Virus record (IMG/VR): IMGVR_UViG_3300035670_000106
Span: 26,096 to 90,095 of that record
From: a virus
Length of the DNA: 64,000 nt
Strand: one strand, 5' to 3'
Below the pieces are notes generated by a model. That model searched no databases. It was not told where the DNA came from and saw only the letters and a list, made by a program, of their open reading frames with translations. The position numbers and the translations under genes were made by a program. Of this stretch, positions 38,741-48,557 are shown piece after piece (positions within the stretch are counted from its first letter, which is position 1; each line of letters opens with the position of its first letter).

Positions 38741-39111
38741 TATATTTCCTCGTATTTAAAATGTATTTCAGTGTTAGTTACATAAAGTAAGGGATTATGT
38801 TTGATACTATCAGGGTTTATTTCTGGATAGTATGCAAGTGGTAAGTTTTTAATTCCGTATAGTGAATATAGAGTATAATCTCGCCTAGACGCTAAAATTA
38901 AGTACTGATACTTATAAAGTACATCTACGGCATTCTCTTGGAAAATCCCTCTTGGGTTAAGAAGGTAAGAATACGCTTTATTAGAAAGTTTAGTTTTTAC
39001 ACCATACTTAAGTATTCTCCCTTCATAAAGATCTTTCAGTAAAGAAATAACCTTGAGTGGGTCATTCTTTCCTAGTTCTTTAGCTTTATCAAAATTAAAA
39101 AAGAATGTCAT
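38740..39111 (-). CDS. Hypothetical protein (123 aa) upstream of SSB
   Basis: No recognised domain. Helical N-terminus, Tyr-rich (YKYQYLILASRRDYTLYSLYG). Immediately downstream of a strong promoter and overlapping the SSB start by 1 bp, so it is co-expressed with SSB and may act in replication. Confidence 0.75.
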   Translation of the reverse strand: MTFFFNFDKAKELGKNDPLKVISLLKDLYEGRILKYGVKTKLSNKAYSYLLNPRGIFQENAVDVLYKYQYLILASRRDYTLYSLYGIKNLPLAYYPEINPDSIKHNPLLYVTNTEIHFKYEEI

Positions 39112-39129
39112 GTCTCACCCACAAATAAT

Positions 39130-39158
39130 ATTATATCACTTTAGGTGATATTTATCAA
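39130..39158 (-). promoter_or_regulatory. Early/middle promoter for the SSB unit
   Basis: On the minus strand TTGATA (39158-39153), 17 bp, TATAAT (39135-39130), preceded by an AAATTTTT-type A/T tract. Same architecture as the other minus-strand promoters in this window. Confidence 0.88.
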
Positions 39159-39168
39159 GTCAAAAATT

Positions 39169-40455
39169 TTAAAGGTATTCTATCTGCCAACCTTTTTCTA
39201 GGTACAACGCTAGACGTGTAGCGTTTTGTGCTTTCTCAGACCTTCCGCTAAAGTTTATATCAATAACTTCCGGGCTTAGCTTTCCTTCTGATAGTCTCAT
39301 AATCCGTCCTATTAACTGCTCTAGGTTGGAGTGATTTACAATTGGAACTGCCAAAATAAGACAACTTAAGCTATTTAGTGATATACCTTCTGAAAAGATA
39401 TTTCTAGAACCACATAAAATATCGCATTCTCCGCTAGACACTTTATCCAGTTCTACATGCCTTTCCTTAGTTTCGCCAACTATGTAGGTAGCCCTACTAC
39501 CTAGGCGTTCGCTAACCTTTTTTAGAAATTCAACTCTATCAGCAATTACAAGTACTTTATGTCCTTTATTTCCTTGAACAGCTGCCATTGCTGCAATTAC
39601 TTCTATATATTCAGGCAACTCCAAAAGAGAAGTTACTCTGTTAGCCCAAGTTTTACCAGACGGTAAGGATATTTTAGATTTTAATATGCTAATTTTAGGG
39701 TTAAGAGTATTATTCTGCTTTGGACGTAGTACATTATGCCCAAAGTAGTCAGGAAACATTATATGCTTACCATCCTTACGTTTCATAGTACCACTAAGTG
39801 CAATCCTATACCTAGCGTGCATTGAATCTATTAGCTGAGTGAATGTGGTGGCAGGGGTATGATGCGCCTCATCTAGTATAATAGTTCCAAACACTTTGGA
39901 GATCTTATCAACAACACGTACAATTGACTGAATATTACCTACTACAATAGGATGGTCATCAACATCAAATTTACCAGAGCCAATAATTCCTGGTTTAATT
40001 CCAAATAGCTTTTCTACTTCTTGTACCCATTGGTCCCGCAAAGCCATAGTATGGGTCACTACTAGTGTCTTCTGCCCTAGCTTGTGTGCTACATGCAAAG
40101 CGGTGAATGTTTTTCCCCAACCAACTAAAGCATTAATAAATACTGTATCTTCTACTTGATCATAAACAACCTTCTGCTCGTCAAATAGATCAAATTTAGG
40201 TTCTGGAAAATCTGCGAATTCAATTACTCGCTTATCAACGATCTCATACCCTTCCGGTATAAGATCAAGTCTACCTTGTGGAATGCTTACAACTTTAGTA
40301 TTAAGCATTCTATAATTACGAATAATCTCTACATTAGCATATTTTACAGAGTTTTCATTAGTAACAATACGATAGGTTAAGGTATTAAATAGTTTCTGCT
40401 TATCTGGAGGTAAGTCCATATAAATTCTATTGGAAATTATAGCTTTAGGCATCAA
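39169..40455 (-). CDS. Superfamily 2 DNA helicase (T5 D10-like)
   Basis: 428 residues. Q/Walker A region NALVGWGKTFTAL, Walker B ILDEAHH, motif III ALSGTMKR, motif VI QLIGRIMR and the SRNIFSEGISL motif V. This is the UvsW/RecG-like DEAH helicase of T5-type phages, which can migrate branched DNA. It overlaps the following gene by 4 bp and ends just upstream of the SSB promoter. Confidence 0.9.
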   Translation of the reverse strand: MMPKAIISNRIYMDLPPDKQKLFNTLTYRIVTNENSVKYANVEIIRNYRMLNTKVVSIPQGRLDLIPEGYEIVDKRVIEFADFPEPKFDLFDEQKVVYDQVEDTVFINALVGWGKTFTALHVAHKLGQKTLVVTHTMALRDQWVQEVEKLFGIKPGIIGSGKFDVDDHPIVVGNIQSIVRVVDKISKVFGTIILDEAHHTPATTFTQLIDSMHARYRIALSGTMKRKDGKHIMFPDYFGHNVLRPKQNNTLNPKISILKSKISLPSGKTWANRVTSLLELPEYIEVIAAMAAVQGNKGHKVLVIADRVEFLKKVSERLGSRATYIVGETKERHVELDKVSSGECDILCGSRNIFSEGISLNSLSCLILAVPIVNHSNLEQLIGRIMRLSEGKLSPEVIDINFSGRSEKAQNATRLALYLEKGWQIEYL

Positions 40456-40952
40456 ATCTTCCTTCTTGTATCAGCATGGTACTCCTTAGTAAAACCATAT
40501 AGTATATGGGATTTATTTAATTTTAAAAGACTGACATACTTTTGCTCTACTGTCGGAGGGTATAGTGAGATGAATCTGCTAGGAATCCCTTCTGCTTCTA
40601 TTAATACCCCACCACTAATTCTTATAATATTAAGTATTTTTTTAGATATTAGTGTAGCCATTGTAGATTTAATATATTGAAATATCCTCCCAGCACTATC
40701 AATATACCACAATTTAGGGTCGGAATCTCTAATTAGATCTCCTAGAAAAAAGTAAGCTCTAGTTAGTTTTGCCATTTTAGTACTACTCTGCATAATTAAT
40801 CTTCTTTTTGCTAAAGTAGGTGCTTCTACACTTCTATCGTCCAATACCTCAATGGAATTATCAGCCTTCAGAAAGAAAGCTACTCCTTCCTCCTGCAGGG
40901 GTTTAATATACCCTACTCTATACACGGGAAAGGATATTTCCTTTAAGTTCAT
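40452..40952 (-). CDS. Hypothetical replication-cluster protein (166 aa)
   Basis: Start taken at 40952 (MNLKEISF), 7 nt after GAG; an in-frame ATG at 40973 lies deeper inside the polymerase gene. No family recognised. Basic and mixed alpha/beta. Position between polymerase and D10-like helicase equals that of T5 D11, but homology is unproven. Overlaps polymerase exon 2 by 35 bp in another frame. Confidence 0.7.
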   Translation of the reverse strand: MNLKEISFPVYRVGYIKPLQEEGVAFFLKADNSIEVLDDRSVEAPTLAKRRLIMQSSTKMAKLTRAYFFLGDLIRDSDPKLWYIDSAGRIFQYIKSTMATLISKKILNIIRISGGVLIEAEGIPSRFISLYPPTVEQKYVSLLKLNKSHILYGFTKEYHADTRRKI

Positions 40953-41494
40953 ACTTTTTCTCAAACTTTCCAAAACTATAATCTGTGCCTATTTCTTGGT
41001 CAACTCCAATTGGAGACCCAGGAATAGAGCAACCTCTATCACGCTGAGTATTACGCTTTAGAATACTACAGTATTCTTCTACTAAATCATTTCTAACAAT
41101 GGAGACAATAGAGTCATGAACAAGCATAAAAATCTTAGCATCAAGATTTTTCTCTTTAATCTCATTGGCAGTTTCAATAGCCCCGAGCAGATTAATATCA
41201 GAGGCTAAAGACTGTACCTCCATATTAATCCCACTACGTACCTCATGTGCTGCAATACCTTTATCACTACTAAATACATTAGGCAACCTACGCTTACGCC
41301 CAAAAAAGGAATAAGTATACCCGTTAGTAGAAATAAATTCTTTTCTATTATCCAGCCATTGACGTAGCTTTTTAAAGGTATTAAAATACTGCTTAATAAC
41401 ATCCTGAGCGTCTTGAAGGGTCATATTCCCTCCTTCTTTGTTTACAGTATCAGCCACTTTCTGTGGCCCAGAACCGTAAAGGATTCCAAATGAT
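40918..41494 (-). CDS. DNA polymerase I-type, exon 2 (C-terminal palm/fingers)
   Basis: Begins at 41494 inside the codon for Val of motif B; translation across the splice gives AKAV-SFGILYGSGPQKVADTV, continuing the Pol I O-helix. Residues then include motif C LVHDS with the catalytic Asp. The ORF beginning MADTV at 41457 is therefore not a separate gene. Frame arithmetic is exact: exon 1 ends two bases into a codon and exon 2 starts with one. Confidence 0.9.
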
Positions 41495-41565
41495 CATTAT
41501 ATGTTACGAATGGGTCGTTTTGTATCCCACTCTCTCTATATTTCTATAGAGATCGGACTATATCT

Positions 41566-42477
41566 TCACTCCATGCTAAGTAAACCAGCAAATTCTTCCA
41601 TTTCTTTCAGTGATCTAATAAAGAAGAAATACTGTCCATTTAGTTCTACTAAACGCTCTTTGTTTTCTATATTTTGAAAATAATTCTTATAATCAACCTT
41701 AAAGTTAGACACTTCTATCCAGAAGTTACCTATTTTAAAGTCACAAATCCACCGCTTATTTGTATTAAACCAGTCAGAGTACTTTATATGAGTCTCTGGA
41801 TCAAATTTTTTAAGTATTTTATAACACTCGTACTCAAATGAAGATCCAAAAGTTATACCTTCTTCAGTAACTCTTTTATCGGAAGACCTACAGTTGGGGC
41901 AACTACCTCTATTCCTAGTATTCGGATGTACCATACCGACTAACTGATTAGTAAACTTAGTACCACATACAATGTGCTGTACTGTTATATAACCAGACTC
42001 AGACTCTGGCACTTCAGATATTAGAGTACATTTAAAGTTTTCTAGCAGCAGCTCTTCTAGCTCTTCCTTACGTTTTTTCCAAGGTAAATTGCCTGCTTTA
42101 CACTTTGGACAACCTAATAGGCTTCCGCTTAAGGAGGTAATGGTAGTACTGTGCAAATATCCACAGTCTAAACATTCCAGAGCTACCTTATCACGATTAC
42201 TCTTTAAAGTGCTTGGATTAGTTATTAGCTTATATCTAAGCCGATCACACTCTACAACCGCCCTTTTTGCTGCTTCTAATGGTTTTTCATACTCTGGGTT
42301 TAATAGTTTTACAAATTCACTGGTTTTTATACCATATCTAGATTGAAGCGTTTGCCTAGACATTCCTTTTGGGAACTTGGCAATATACTCTACTACATTA
42401 ATTGGTATACTTAAATTATTTTCAATATAAAAATCTCTTGCGGATAAAACCGCCTCTTCTAACGTTTGTTCTTTCAT
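41566..42477 (-). CDS. Intron-encoded homing endonuclease (Vsr/PD-(D/E)XK-like)
   Basis: 303 residues. Two Cys pairs form zinc-ribbon-like modules (CLDCG with CPKC; CPNC). The C-terminal domain has FEYECYKIL, RWICDFKIGNFWIEVSNFK and KERLV, the spacing of Vsr-like or EDxHD-type nucleases that drive intron homing. The stop codon overlaps the S element of the intron core by one base. A GGGGG site lies 6 nt before ATG, and a promoter lies inside the intron just upstream. Confidence 0.82.
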   Translation of the reverse strand: MKEQTLEEAVLSARDFYIENNLSIPINVVEYIAKFPKGMSRQTLQSRYGIKTSEFVKLLNPEYEKPLEAAKRAVVECDRLRYKLITNPSTLKSNRDKVALECLDCGYLHSTTITSLSGSLLGCPKCKAGNLPWKKRKEELEELLLENFKCTLISEVPESESGYITVQHIVCGTKFTNQLVGMVHPNTRNRGSCPNCRSSDKRVTEEGITFGSSFEYECYKILKKFDPETHIKYSDWFNTNKRWICDFKIGNFWIEVSNFKVDYKNYFQNIENKERLVELNGQYFFFIRSLKEMEEFAGLLSME

Positions 42478-42554
42478 GTCATGCCCCCTTTTTCGAGTAA
42501 ACTTTCACCCTACTCCTTTCGGATAGTCTCTGAACCTTTTGCCCATTGTTTAAT

Positions 42555-42583
42555 ATTATACACCATTAGCGGCATGCCGTCAA
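42555..42583 (-). promoter_or_regulatory. Intronic promoter for the homing endonuclease
   Basis: TTGACG (42583-42578), 17 bp, TATAAT (42560-42555) on the minus strand, about 78 nt upstream of the endonuclease ATG. It matches the phage's standard promoter type, so the selfish gene has its own transcript in addition to the polymerase pre-mRNA. Confidence 0.82.
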
Positions 42584-42736
42584 TGATAATTTTTATTATG
42601 GCCAACTTGGCTGCTGATTTTCCAATCCCCACACTTTTTAACTATCAAGCTTACTGTTACCAGTTACTTTGTAGTAGTGGGGCTCTAAGGACTTTCCAGC
42701 AATTTAAGGGGTTTATAGGCGGCTATCTATTGGTTA

Positions 42737-44439
42737 ACCGCCTTTGCAGCTTGCCTGTCTAACGGGTATAGCTTCTTTACGTCATCTACCTCGCAGGGAA
42801 GATTGAACACCATCTTTGCAATTGTAGAATGGAAGTCTCCTTTTGACACAAATACTTTCTGAAGATTCTTATCTCCTGAAAGGACTGCAGCATAATACAT
42901 CTCAGCTGTAGTTAAATCCTGCGAAACAATACAGTATCCTTCAGGGGCTTGTATACACCCCTTAATAATAGGGTCATCCCTAGGAATCTGTTGCGCGTTA
43001 AACTTACCACTAGAGCTTAAACGCCCGGAAGACGTGAAAGTTAGATTAAAATTGGTACGAATTCTACTATCCTTATCTAGCTCAGGTAAAATCTTGCTAA
43101 TATAAGAGCTTCTAATTTTTCCCAATTGGCGCACAGCTAAAATTGCTTTAGGTAGTGGATGGTCACTACTAAGTTCTTCAAGAACTTCCGCGTCAGTACT
43201 TAATGCTCCTGTTTTAGTCAGCTTACCTGTAGGAGTCAACTTAAGATAGTCAAAAAGCACTACGCGTAGCTGTTGGACAGAGTTTGGGTTAAATATTTTA
43301 CCTGTATCTTGTTCAAACTTTTTTACTTCCTCGAACTCGTATATCTTCTCCTTAGCAGCAAGAATCTCCTGATCCAGATACTGTTCAGCAGCCCTTAGTC
43401 TCTCTTTAGACATGGGGATACCGACCTCTTCCATGTCAAGAAGAAACTGTACTCCTGGAATTAGAAGTTTAGTGTATACTCCCTCCAATTTGGGGTTTGC
43501 TGCAATTAGAGGTCTAAACTTGTTGTGTAGCTCTAAAGTTACGGCAGTATCAATCGCAGCGTACTCTGCAATAATATCGAATGGAATAAGATCGTAGGTA
43601 AACTCTTCTTTAAGAATGCCGACTGCTCTACAGTATTCTTCTTTAAAGTCGTCCAGTTTTTTATCATAGTCACCGTATGTAGTAAATTTAATAGCCAATT
43701 GTTTAAGACCATGCGTACCCTCTGATTCATCTAATACATAGTGTTCTACCATAGTATCATCACAGTCAGGTTTAAACCTAAGCTGGAAGTGATATTCCAG
43801 CATCTTCTGGTCGAACTTACGGTTATGGAATACTATTTGCTTAGTATCAAGAATGCGCTGTAGTAGCTCTAGGGCTTCTTCTGTGACAGCATCAGAAGCA
43901 ATATATCTTCCATGGTTTTGCTTATAGCTGATAGATATACCAAGTACGTAGCCATCTCTTGGATAGAGAGCTGTTGTCTCCGTGTCGAGTGCAACAACCT
44001 GCGCTTCGCTATTAAGGACTTCTTGTAGGAAGTTAAGTGCTTCTTTCTCATTTTCTATTCCTTTAAAATCCCCCGTTACGGAGGTGTTAGTAATCTCTTT
44101 TGAAATATACTTTTTAATCTGAGATAGCGCGCGCTCAAATTCTGGCTTTCCTTCCGGTTTAAAACTAAGCATTGCAGGATTAGTGATAGGCAAATACTTA
44201 TCCTGAATTAATAGTCCCGCAGTGTTAGTTACCGATTCTTTTGTAAAATACTTAGTAGCTTCAGAACCAACAAGAATAATAAAATCGTATAGATCAACGT
44301 CAATATCAATGTCCACATCCTTTTTTAGAACCTTCTGTAAGTACACAGAAGATAGATGAAATTTATCGTATTCAAATTCAAAATAGTTAGAGTAATTAAC
44401 TTTTGAGGGACACTTCTCTACAATTGCAATCTTAGCCAT
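42737..44439 (-). CDS. DNA polymerase I-type, exon 1 (3'-5' exonuclease and N-palm)
   Basis: Start at 44439 (MAKIAIVEK), 8 nt after GGA; an ATG two codons earlier is too close to that site. Exonuclease motifs: VVALDTETTAL, FHNRKFDQKML and EYAAIDTAV. Polymerase motif A is SQDLTTAEMYYAA and motif B starts LDRQAAKAV, where the intron interrupts. Unspliced RNA would end at NQ-stop. Joined to exon 2 the protein has 759 residues, similar to T5 DNA polymerase. Overlaps the primase end by 8 bp. Confidence 0.93.
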
Positions 44440-45295
44440 TAACATATTCCTTTATACTGTTTATATAATCCTGTGATAATTCCCCCGGATCTTGGTTATC
44501 TTCTAGTGTAATAATTTCACATTCTAGTTCTAATTGTTCTATAGCTGGTTTTAGTTTTTTGGCTGCTTCTCTGCCAGCATCATCCCCATCAAACATTATA
44601 AATACCTTAGTAACACCCTGCATCTTATACTGTTGTAATTTACTTTTTGTATCCTTCTGCATAGAGTTTGTACCAAATACACACACAGTATTATGCAGCC
44701 CCTTATCATAACAATTAAGAAAGTCAAAAATACCTTCAACTAATACTATACTTTGGGTTCCCCTCTCAAGTTTTGCAGGGAATGCCAGCGGATGTGACCC
44801 GCTAGGATAAAACAAATACTTAGGGGTTCCTTGTGATAGGGTTAAACGTCCTTGAAAGCACACAATCTTTCCAGTAATGTCTCTAATAGGGAAGATAATT
44901 CTATCTTCAAAACCTCTTAGCTCCTTAGACTCCCCAGGTAAATAGAACGCTTCAAACTTCTGAAGCGTTCCAGCACTAATATTTCTAAAAGATCTAAGGT
45001 ATGGAATAGCTACGGGAGGAATCTCCAGGCCTGTATTTGCTATTTTTAATGCGGCTAGTTTTTCTTTTAATTTTGCTACTTTAATAAAGGTATGGTTAGA
45101 TAATATACCATAGTACTTAAAAATATCCCCTTTAAAACCACAGGAAAAGCAATGAAATACTCCTGTGGTTTTATCCACTCGCATAGAAGGATTATTATCA
45201 TCATGTTCTGGATTTAGACATTTAATTAAATAGTCTCTACCAGAAGGCATGTAACTAATACTTTTTTCTTTTAATAAATCTGCCACGTAGTCCAT
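44432..45295 (-). CDS. DnaG-type primase
   Basis: 287 residues. CHC2 zinc finger C26-H31-C49-C52 (CLNPEHDD ... CFSC), then the catalytic core and TOPRIM acidic residues in VLVEGIFDF (E187) and MFDGDDAG (D236, D238). It lacks the C-terminal helicase-interaction domain of bacterial DnaG. It makes RNA primers with the DnaB-like helicase encoded directly upstream. Confidence 0.92.
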   Translation of the reverse strand: MDYVADLLKEKSISYMPSGRDYLIKCLNPEHDDNNPSMRVDKTTGVFHCFSCGFKGDIFKYYGILSNHTFIKVAKLKEKLAALKIANTGLEIPPVAIPYLRSFRNISAGTLQKFEAFYLPGESKELRGFEDRIIFPIRDITGKIVCFQGRLTLSQGTPKYLFYPSGSHPLAFPAKLERGTQSIVLVEGIFDFLNCYDKGLHNTVCVFGTNSMQKDTKSKLQQYKMQGVTKVFIMFDGDDAGREAAKKLKPAIEQLELECEIITLEDNQDPGELSQDYINSIKEYVNG

Positions 45296-46678
45296 TTAAG
45301 CATCCCAAGGTAGATCAGTTGCTTCTTCTTCAACTTTTTGAGACTTCTTTCCAGCTTTCTTGATAGTCTCCTTCTCTTTTGGAGGTTCAATAGAGGTTGG
45401 AATAATACGCAAACTATCCCAATCTATAGCGCTGGTAAACTTCATTTCTCTGCCTCCGCGAATCTTAGTTGTATCAAAAGACATTGCTCCTGAATCTTTG
45501 TCATGCGCTTCCATTACCAAAGCAATATCAGCAGCATCAAGAATACCTTTAGCAAACCTAGCTTCCCCAGTTGCGTCAATTTGGTAAGGACTTACCAAGA
45601 CGACGTCATACTTACGAGCTATCTCTTTTAGTTTTTTAGAAACAATTACTTGAGGCTGCCAATCAAACTGGCTGAAGCCTCCTTCAATTACGATCTGGTT
45701 TAGATAATCCACTACAACTGTCGTCAACTTGTCACCAAATCGGGCCTTGGCCTTACCAATGTGCAAATCGACGCTACTTAGGGTCAATGATCTATCATCA
45801 ACAATAATCATTTGATTATCGGGCTTTAGCGTACAATTTCTGACTAAGTTTTGCTCGAATTTAAATCTATCTCTATGCGAAAGAAAATCTTGTACTACCC
45901 CATCACTGTCTTGAAACATACCAGCTCTAGCTTTAACGAGACGTAAAATTTCGTCATCACTAAGCTTATTTTGTTTCAAATTCTGATGACTGATGTTAGC
46001 TAGAATAGACATAGTACGTTGTAGTGTTTCATACCCTGTCATCTCGATAGAGAAATAAATGGCAGAATTACCCATCTCATACTGATTAACCATTAGGTTA
46101 TTACTAGCAATAGATTTTCCTGAGCCGCGCTTGCCGCCGATTAAAATAAGTTCTTGACGTGCGACGCCATTAAGAGTAGCATCAAAAGTATTATTCAGCC
46201 CAAGATACACTCTATTTCTAGAAATTTCATCTTCTGGCTGGAAGAGCATAATGTCACTCATAGAATAGACACCCTCTGTAGTAAGGGTCTTCTCATCTAG
46301 AGTAAGTACAATATTTGCTAAGTTATCCTTTATTTCTTCAGTATCGTATAATGGGAGCTTATCTACAAACTTATCTAGTAGTTTAATAGTTTCTGATTGT
46401 GTGTATTGGTCAATTAGTGCATCAAGAGCTACATCTGCGCTAATCTCGTCTGCTTCTATAAGTTTAATTGCCGCTACTATTTTTGATGTGGCTCCCTCTC
46501 TTAGAGAGAGCTCCAAATCCTCAAAGGTAGGAAGCTCACTATACTTATCATAGTGTCTAGCTATAGCACTATACACAGCACTATATGCGCTATCTAAAAA
46601 TACGAGTTTTAGTTTTGCCCAAATGTCTAAGTTTCGCTCTTTCAGCAGCTTATGCAAAACTACTGCTGAGGTCTCCAT
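45296..46678 (-). CDS. DnaB-like replicative helicase
   Basis: 460 residues. N-terminal helical domain, then RecA-like core with Walker A GGKRGSGKS (181-189), FSIEMTGYE motif H1a, Walker B VVVDYLNQ and the H4-like KIRGGREMKF. C-terminal acidic/Lys tail. Unwinds DNA at the fork and recruits primase. Start at 46678 abuts the preceding small gene. Confidence 0.92.
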   Translation of the reverse strand: METSAVVLHKLLKERNLDIWAKLKLVFLDSAYSAVYSAIARHYDKYSELPTFEDLELSLREGATSKIVAAIKLIEADEISADVALDALIDQYTQSETIKLLDKFVDKLPLYDTEEIKDNLANIVLTLDEKTLTTEGVYSMSDIMLFQPEDEISRNRVYLGLNNTFDATLNGVARQELILIGGKRGSGKSIASNNLMVNQYEMGNSAIYFSIEMTGYETLQRTMSILANISHQNLKQNKLSDDEILRLVKARAGMFQDSDGVVQDFLSHRDRFKFEQNLVRNCTLKPDNQMIIVDDRSLTLSSVDLHIGKAKARFGDKLTTVVVDYLNQIVIEGGFSQFDWQPQVIVSKKLKEIARKYDVVLVSPYQIDATGEARFAKGILDAADIALVMEAHDKDSGAMSFDTTKIRGGREMKFTSAIDWDSLRIIPTSIEPPKEKETIKKAGKKSQKVEEEATDLPWDA

Positions 46679-46966
46679 TTAAGATCCTAACTTAGCTAAA
46701 ATATCCTGAATAACATCATCTACTACTTCATCAACTTTATATAGGAATTCTCTCTTGACCTTATGTATATCTTCGTGGTCATAATACGCGGAAAGTAAGT
46801 CTCCAGTAAGCATGCGTTGTACTGCAAAGTAAAGATGGTCGATTGGAGTATCAGAGTCTGGAAGCAGGGTAACAGTAGCCCTAGAGCCATAGTTCTGTTC
46901 TGCTTGTCTAATAACTTCTTCTGGCAGGAAGCTAAGGTTATCTCTATATTTAACAATTACCTGCAT
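46679..46966 (-). CDS. Hypothetical protein (95 aa)
   Basis: Acidic helical protein beginning MQVIVKYRDNLSFLP, no recognised family. Directly adjoins the helicase (stop next to helicase ATG) and follows the terminator of the multi-HTH gene. Probably a replication accessory, by context only. Confidence 0.72.
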   Translation of the reverse strand: MQVIVKYRDNLSFLPEEVIRQAEQNYGSRATVTLLPDSDTPIDHLYFAVQRMLTGDLLSAYYDHEDIHKVKREFLYKVDEVVDDVIQDILAKLGS

Positions 46967-46978
46967 TTCAATTCTCCA

Positions 46979-47013
46979 ATAAAAAGGGCGAGAGTAAACA
47001 ACCTCCCGCCCTT
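46979..47013 (-). terminator. Terminator after the multi-HTH gene
   Basis: An 11-bp stem (AAGGGCGGGAG / CTCTCGCCCTT, one G-U) with 8-nt loop ending in a T run on the minus strand. It separates the multi-HTH gene at 47028-47777 from the helicase-primase genes. Confidence 0.88.
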
Positions 47014-47027
47014 ATTCTTATTTTAGG

Positions 47028-47777
47028 TTAAGCAGCAGCTTTTTTACCTTCTGCTTTAGCTTTCTTTTGAGCACCATCATAATCTGCCACTTTAATACCT
47101 CTGCGGGTAAGCAAAGTACGAACGCCACGCTCGGTCTTATCAACAGCTTTAGCAATATCTGCTACTGTCATATTAGCAATACCAGCGCCAAGTGCATCAA
47201 CTGCATCCCCAGTATCTTTAGCATGAGACTCTTTTTGAGCAGGAATGCTGGTAATATGTCCAGCACGAAGTAGGCTAAGAGCTTTACCACGAACTGAAGG
47301 AATAGATTTAGCTAGTGCAGTTGCAATGTCCTCAATAAAGGCACCACTTTGAACTAACTGTACGAACTTAGCTTCTTCAGCTTCTGAGTAACTACGAGCA
47401 ACTTCGACCTTTTCAGCTGCTTTGATAGAACCAGTCAACTCAAGGGCTAGAACTTTACCTTGGATTTGCTTATGATTAAACTTACCACCAGCAAAAAGCT
47501 CTGAGATTTCTTTATAAGTGTAAGCACCTGGATTTGCATTAATAAATTCAGCAAGTGCTTGACCTTCTGCTTCGCTAAAGGCTGAAGTGCGTTCTTTAGC
47601 CATTGAAGCAACTTCTAGATCCAACTGACGCAGTTTAGCTGCAACTGAACGAACAGTGAAACCAAGAACTTCAGCAGCTTTCTCAACTGCGATTACGGAA
47701 ACGGGAGACTCGTTACCGACGATAGACATAAGTTGCTCGACGGTTGCTTCAGACCATTTTTTAGCTTTTTCAGACAT
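47028..47777 (-). CDS. Multi-HTH DNA-binding protein (T5 D5-like by context)
   Basis: 249 residues composed of several short SANT/HTH-like units, each with a W/Y-S-E-A-E or similar start and VxAVEKAAEVLGFTVRSVAAKLR-type recognition helices (near 12-50, 65-105, 130-170 and 205-235). The C-terminus is Lys/Ala rich. T5 D5 is an abundant DNA-binding regulator of similar length at a similar place. Equivalence is inference. Its own terminator suggests strong separate expression. Confidence 0.75.
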   Translation of the reverse strand: MSEKAKKWSEATVEQLMSIVGNESPVSVIAVEKAAEVLGFTVRSVAAKLRQLDLEVASMAKERTSAFSEAEGQALAEFINANPGAYTYKEISELFAGGKFNHKQIQGKVLALELTGSIKAAEKVEVARSYSEAEEAKFVQLVQSGAFIEDIATALAKSIPSVRGKALSLLRAGHITSIPAQKESHAKDTGDAVDALGAGIANMTVADIAKAVDKTERGVRTLLTRRGIKVADYDGAQKKAKAEGKKAAA

Positions 47778-48531
47778 GTGTATTTACCTTTTCTTGAATA
47801 AAATCATTAAGATTTGTGATAATTGGAATAAGATATTCTTCAGCTTTTTTACGCTTAGAACTTTGTTTGTTTTCTTCATCAACAAGATACTGCGTTTGTT
47901 TTGTAACATTGTCAGTAACTTTATAACCTAGGCTATTAAGTATCTCTGCAGCTTCGGCTTTTGTCTTAAAAGATTTAAGTTTACCAGTGATACAGATTGG
48001 AATTGCATCATTAGAAACTGTACTGCTATTTTCAAAAGTAAAAGGAAGAAAGTCCTTTAACTCTTGATACTCGGTTTCTAGCCACTCTAGAATATTGGCA
48101 GTGGCTTTATCCCCAAGACCTGCTTGCTTACAAGTCTCTTGGTTAATTTCATCTAAATTTTTAACTACTTGTGAGAGTTTTGTTCCCGCAGTATTTCCAA
48201 TAAGAGGAATTGAGAACGACGCAATTACTGAAGCTAGTGGGGCTAGTTTTGCACGGCTGATTTCTCCTAAAAGTTTATCTACTACTTTTTCACTACCAAG
48301 TGAGTGAATTGCAGCATCCCTATCGAGATAAAATAGTTCTGCTATAGACTCAAGCTGCAATTTCTCAACTGTCTTCTGCCCCATACCCTTAATACCGAGG
48401 GTCTTACAAAAATGCTCTAGTTTTTTATTTAGCTGGTCTGGGCAAGCTGAGTTCTTGCAGAACAATTGCTCATTAATCAGTACTAATGTAGTAGCGCATG
48501 TAGGACAGTGTGTTGGGATTTGTATTTTCAT
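47770..48531 (-). CDS. NAD-dependent DNA ligase, C-terminal subunit
   Basis: 253 residues: four-Cys zinc finger (CPTC ... CKNSACPDQ), helix-hairpin-helix repeats (IKGMGQKTVEKL, GLGDKATANIL) and a C-terminal BRCT domain (ITGKLKSFKTKAEAAEILNSLGYKV). This equals the second half of bacterial LigA. T5-type phages likewise split the enzyme. A separate promoter (48558-48586) precedes it, and the N-terminal half lies upstream. Confidence 0.92.
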   Translation of the reverse strand: MKIQIPTHCPTCATTLVLINEQLFCKNSACPDQLNKKLEHFCKTLGIKGMGQKTVEKLQLESIAELFYLDRDAAIHSLGSEKVVDKLLGEISRAKLAPLASVIASFSIPLIGNTAGTKLSQVVKNLDEINQETCKQAGLGDKATANILEWLETEYQELKDFLPFTFENSSTVSNDAIPICITGKLKSFKTKAEAAEILNSLGYKVTDNVTKQTQYLVDEENKQSSKRKKAEEYLIPIITNLNDFIQEKVNTHV

Positions 48532-48557
48532 AGTTAATTCATCAGTTTATAAATAAT

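Larger units (their letters stand above)
41495..42736 (-). ncRNA. Group I intron in the DNA polymerase gene
   Basis: The P1 helix pairs exon end GGCGGU with GCCGCC 13 nt into the intron, with the required U-G wobble at the splice site. Conserved core segments are present on the minus strand: P near 42705-42679 (AAATTGCTGGAAAGTCC), R at 42536-42521 (GGTTCAGAGACTATCC) and S at 41566-41555 (AAGATATAGTCC); R and S pair to form P7. The intron ends in G at 41495, with a short P10. It resembles T4/SPO1-type phage introns and carries an endonuclease ORF. Confidence 0.93.

Noticed and set aside
40918-41457. Separate polymerase gene starting MADTV
   Set aside because: Coding sequence continues upstream to the intron 3' splice site at 41494 (SFGILYGSGPQKV); it is exon 2.
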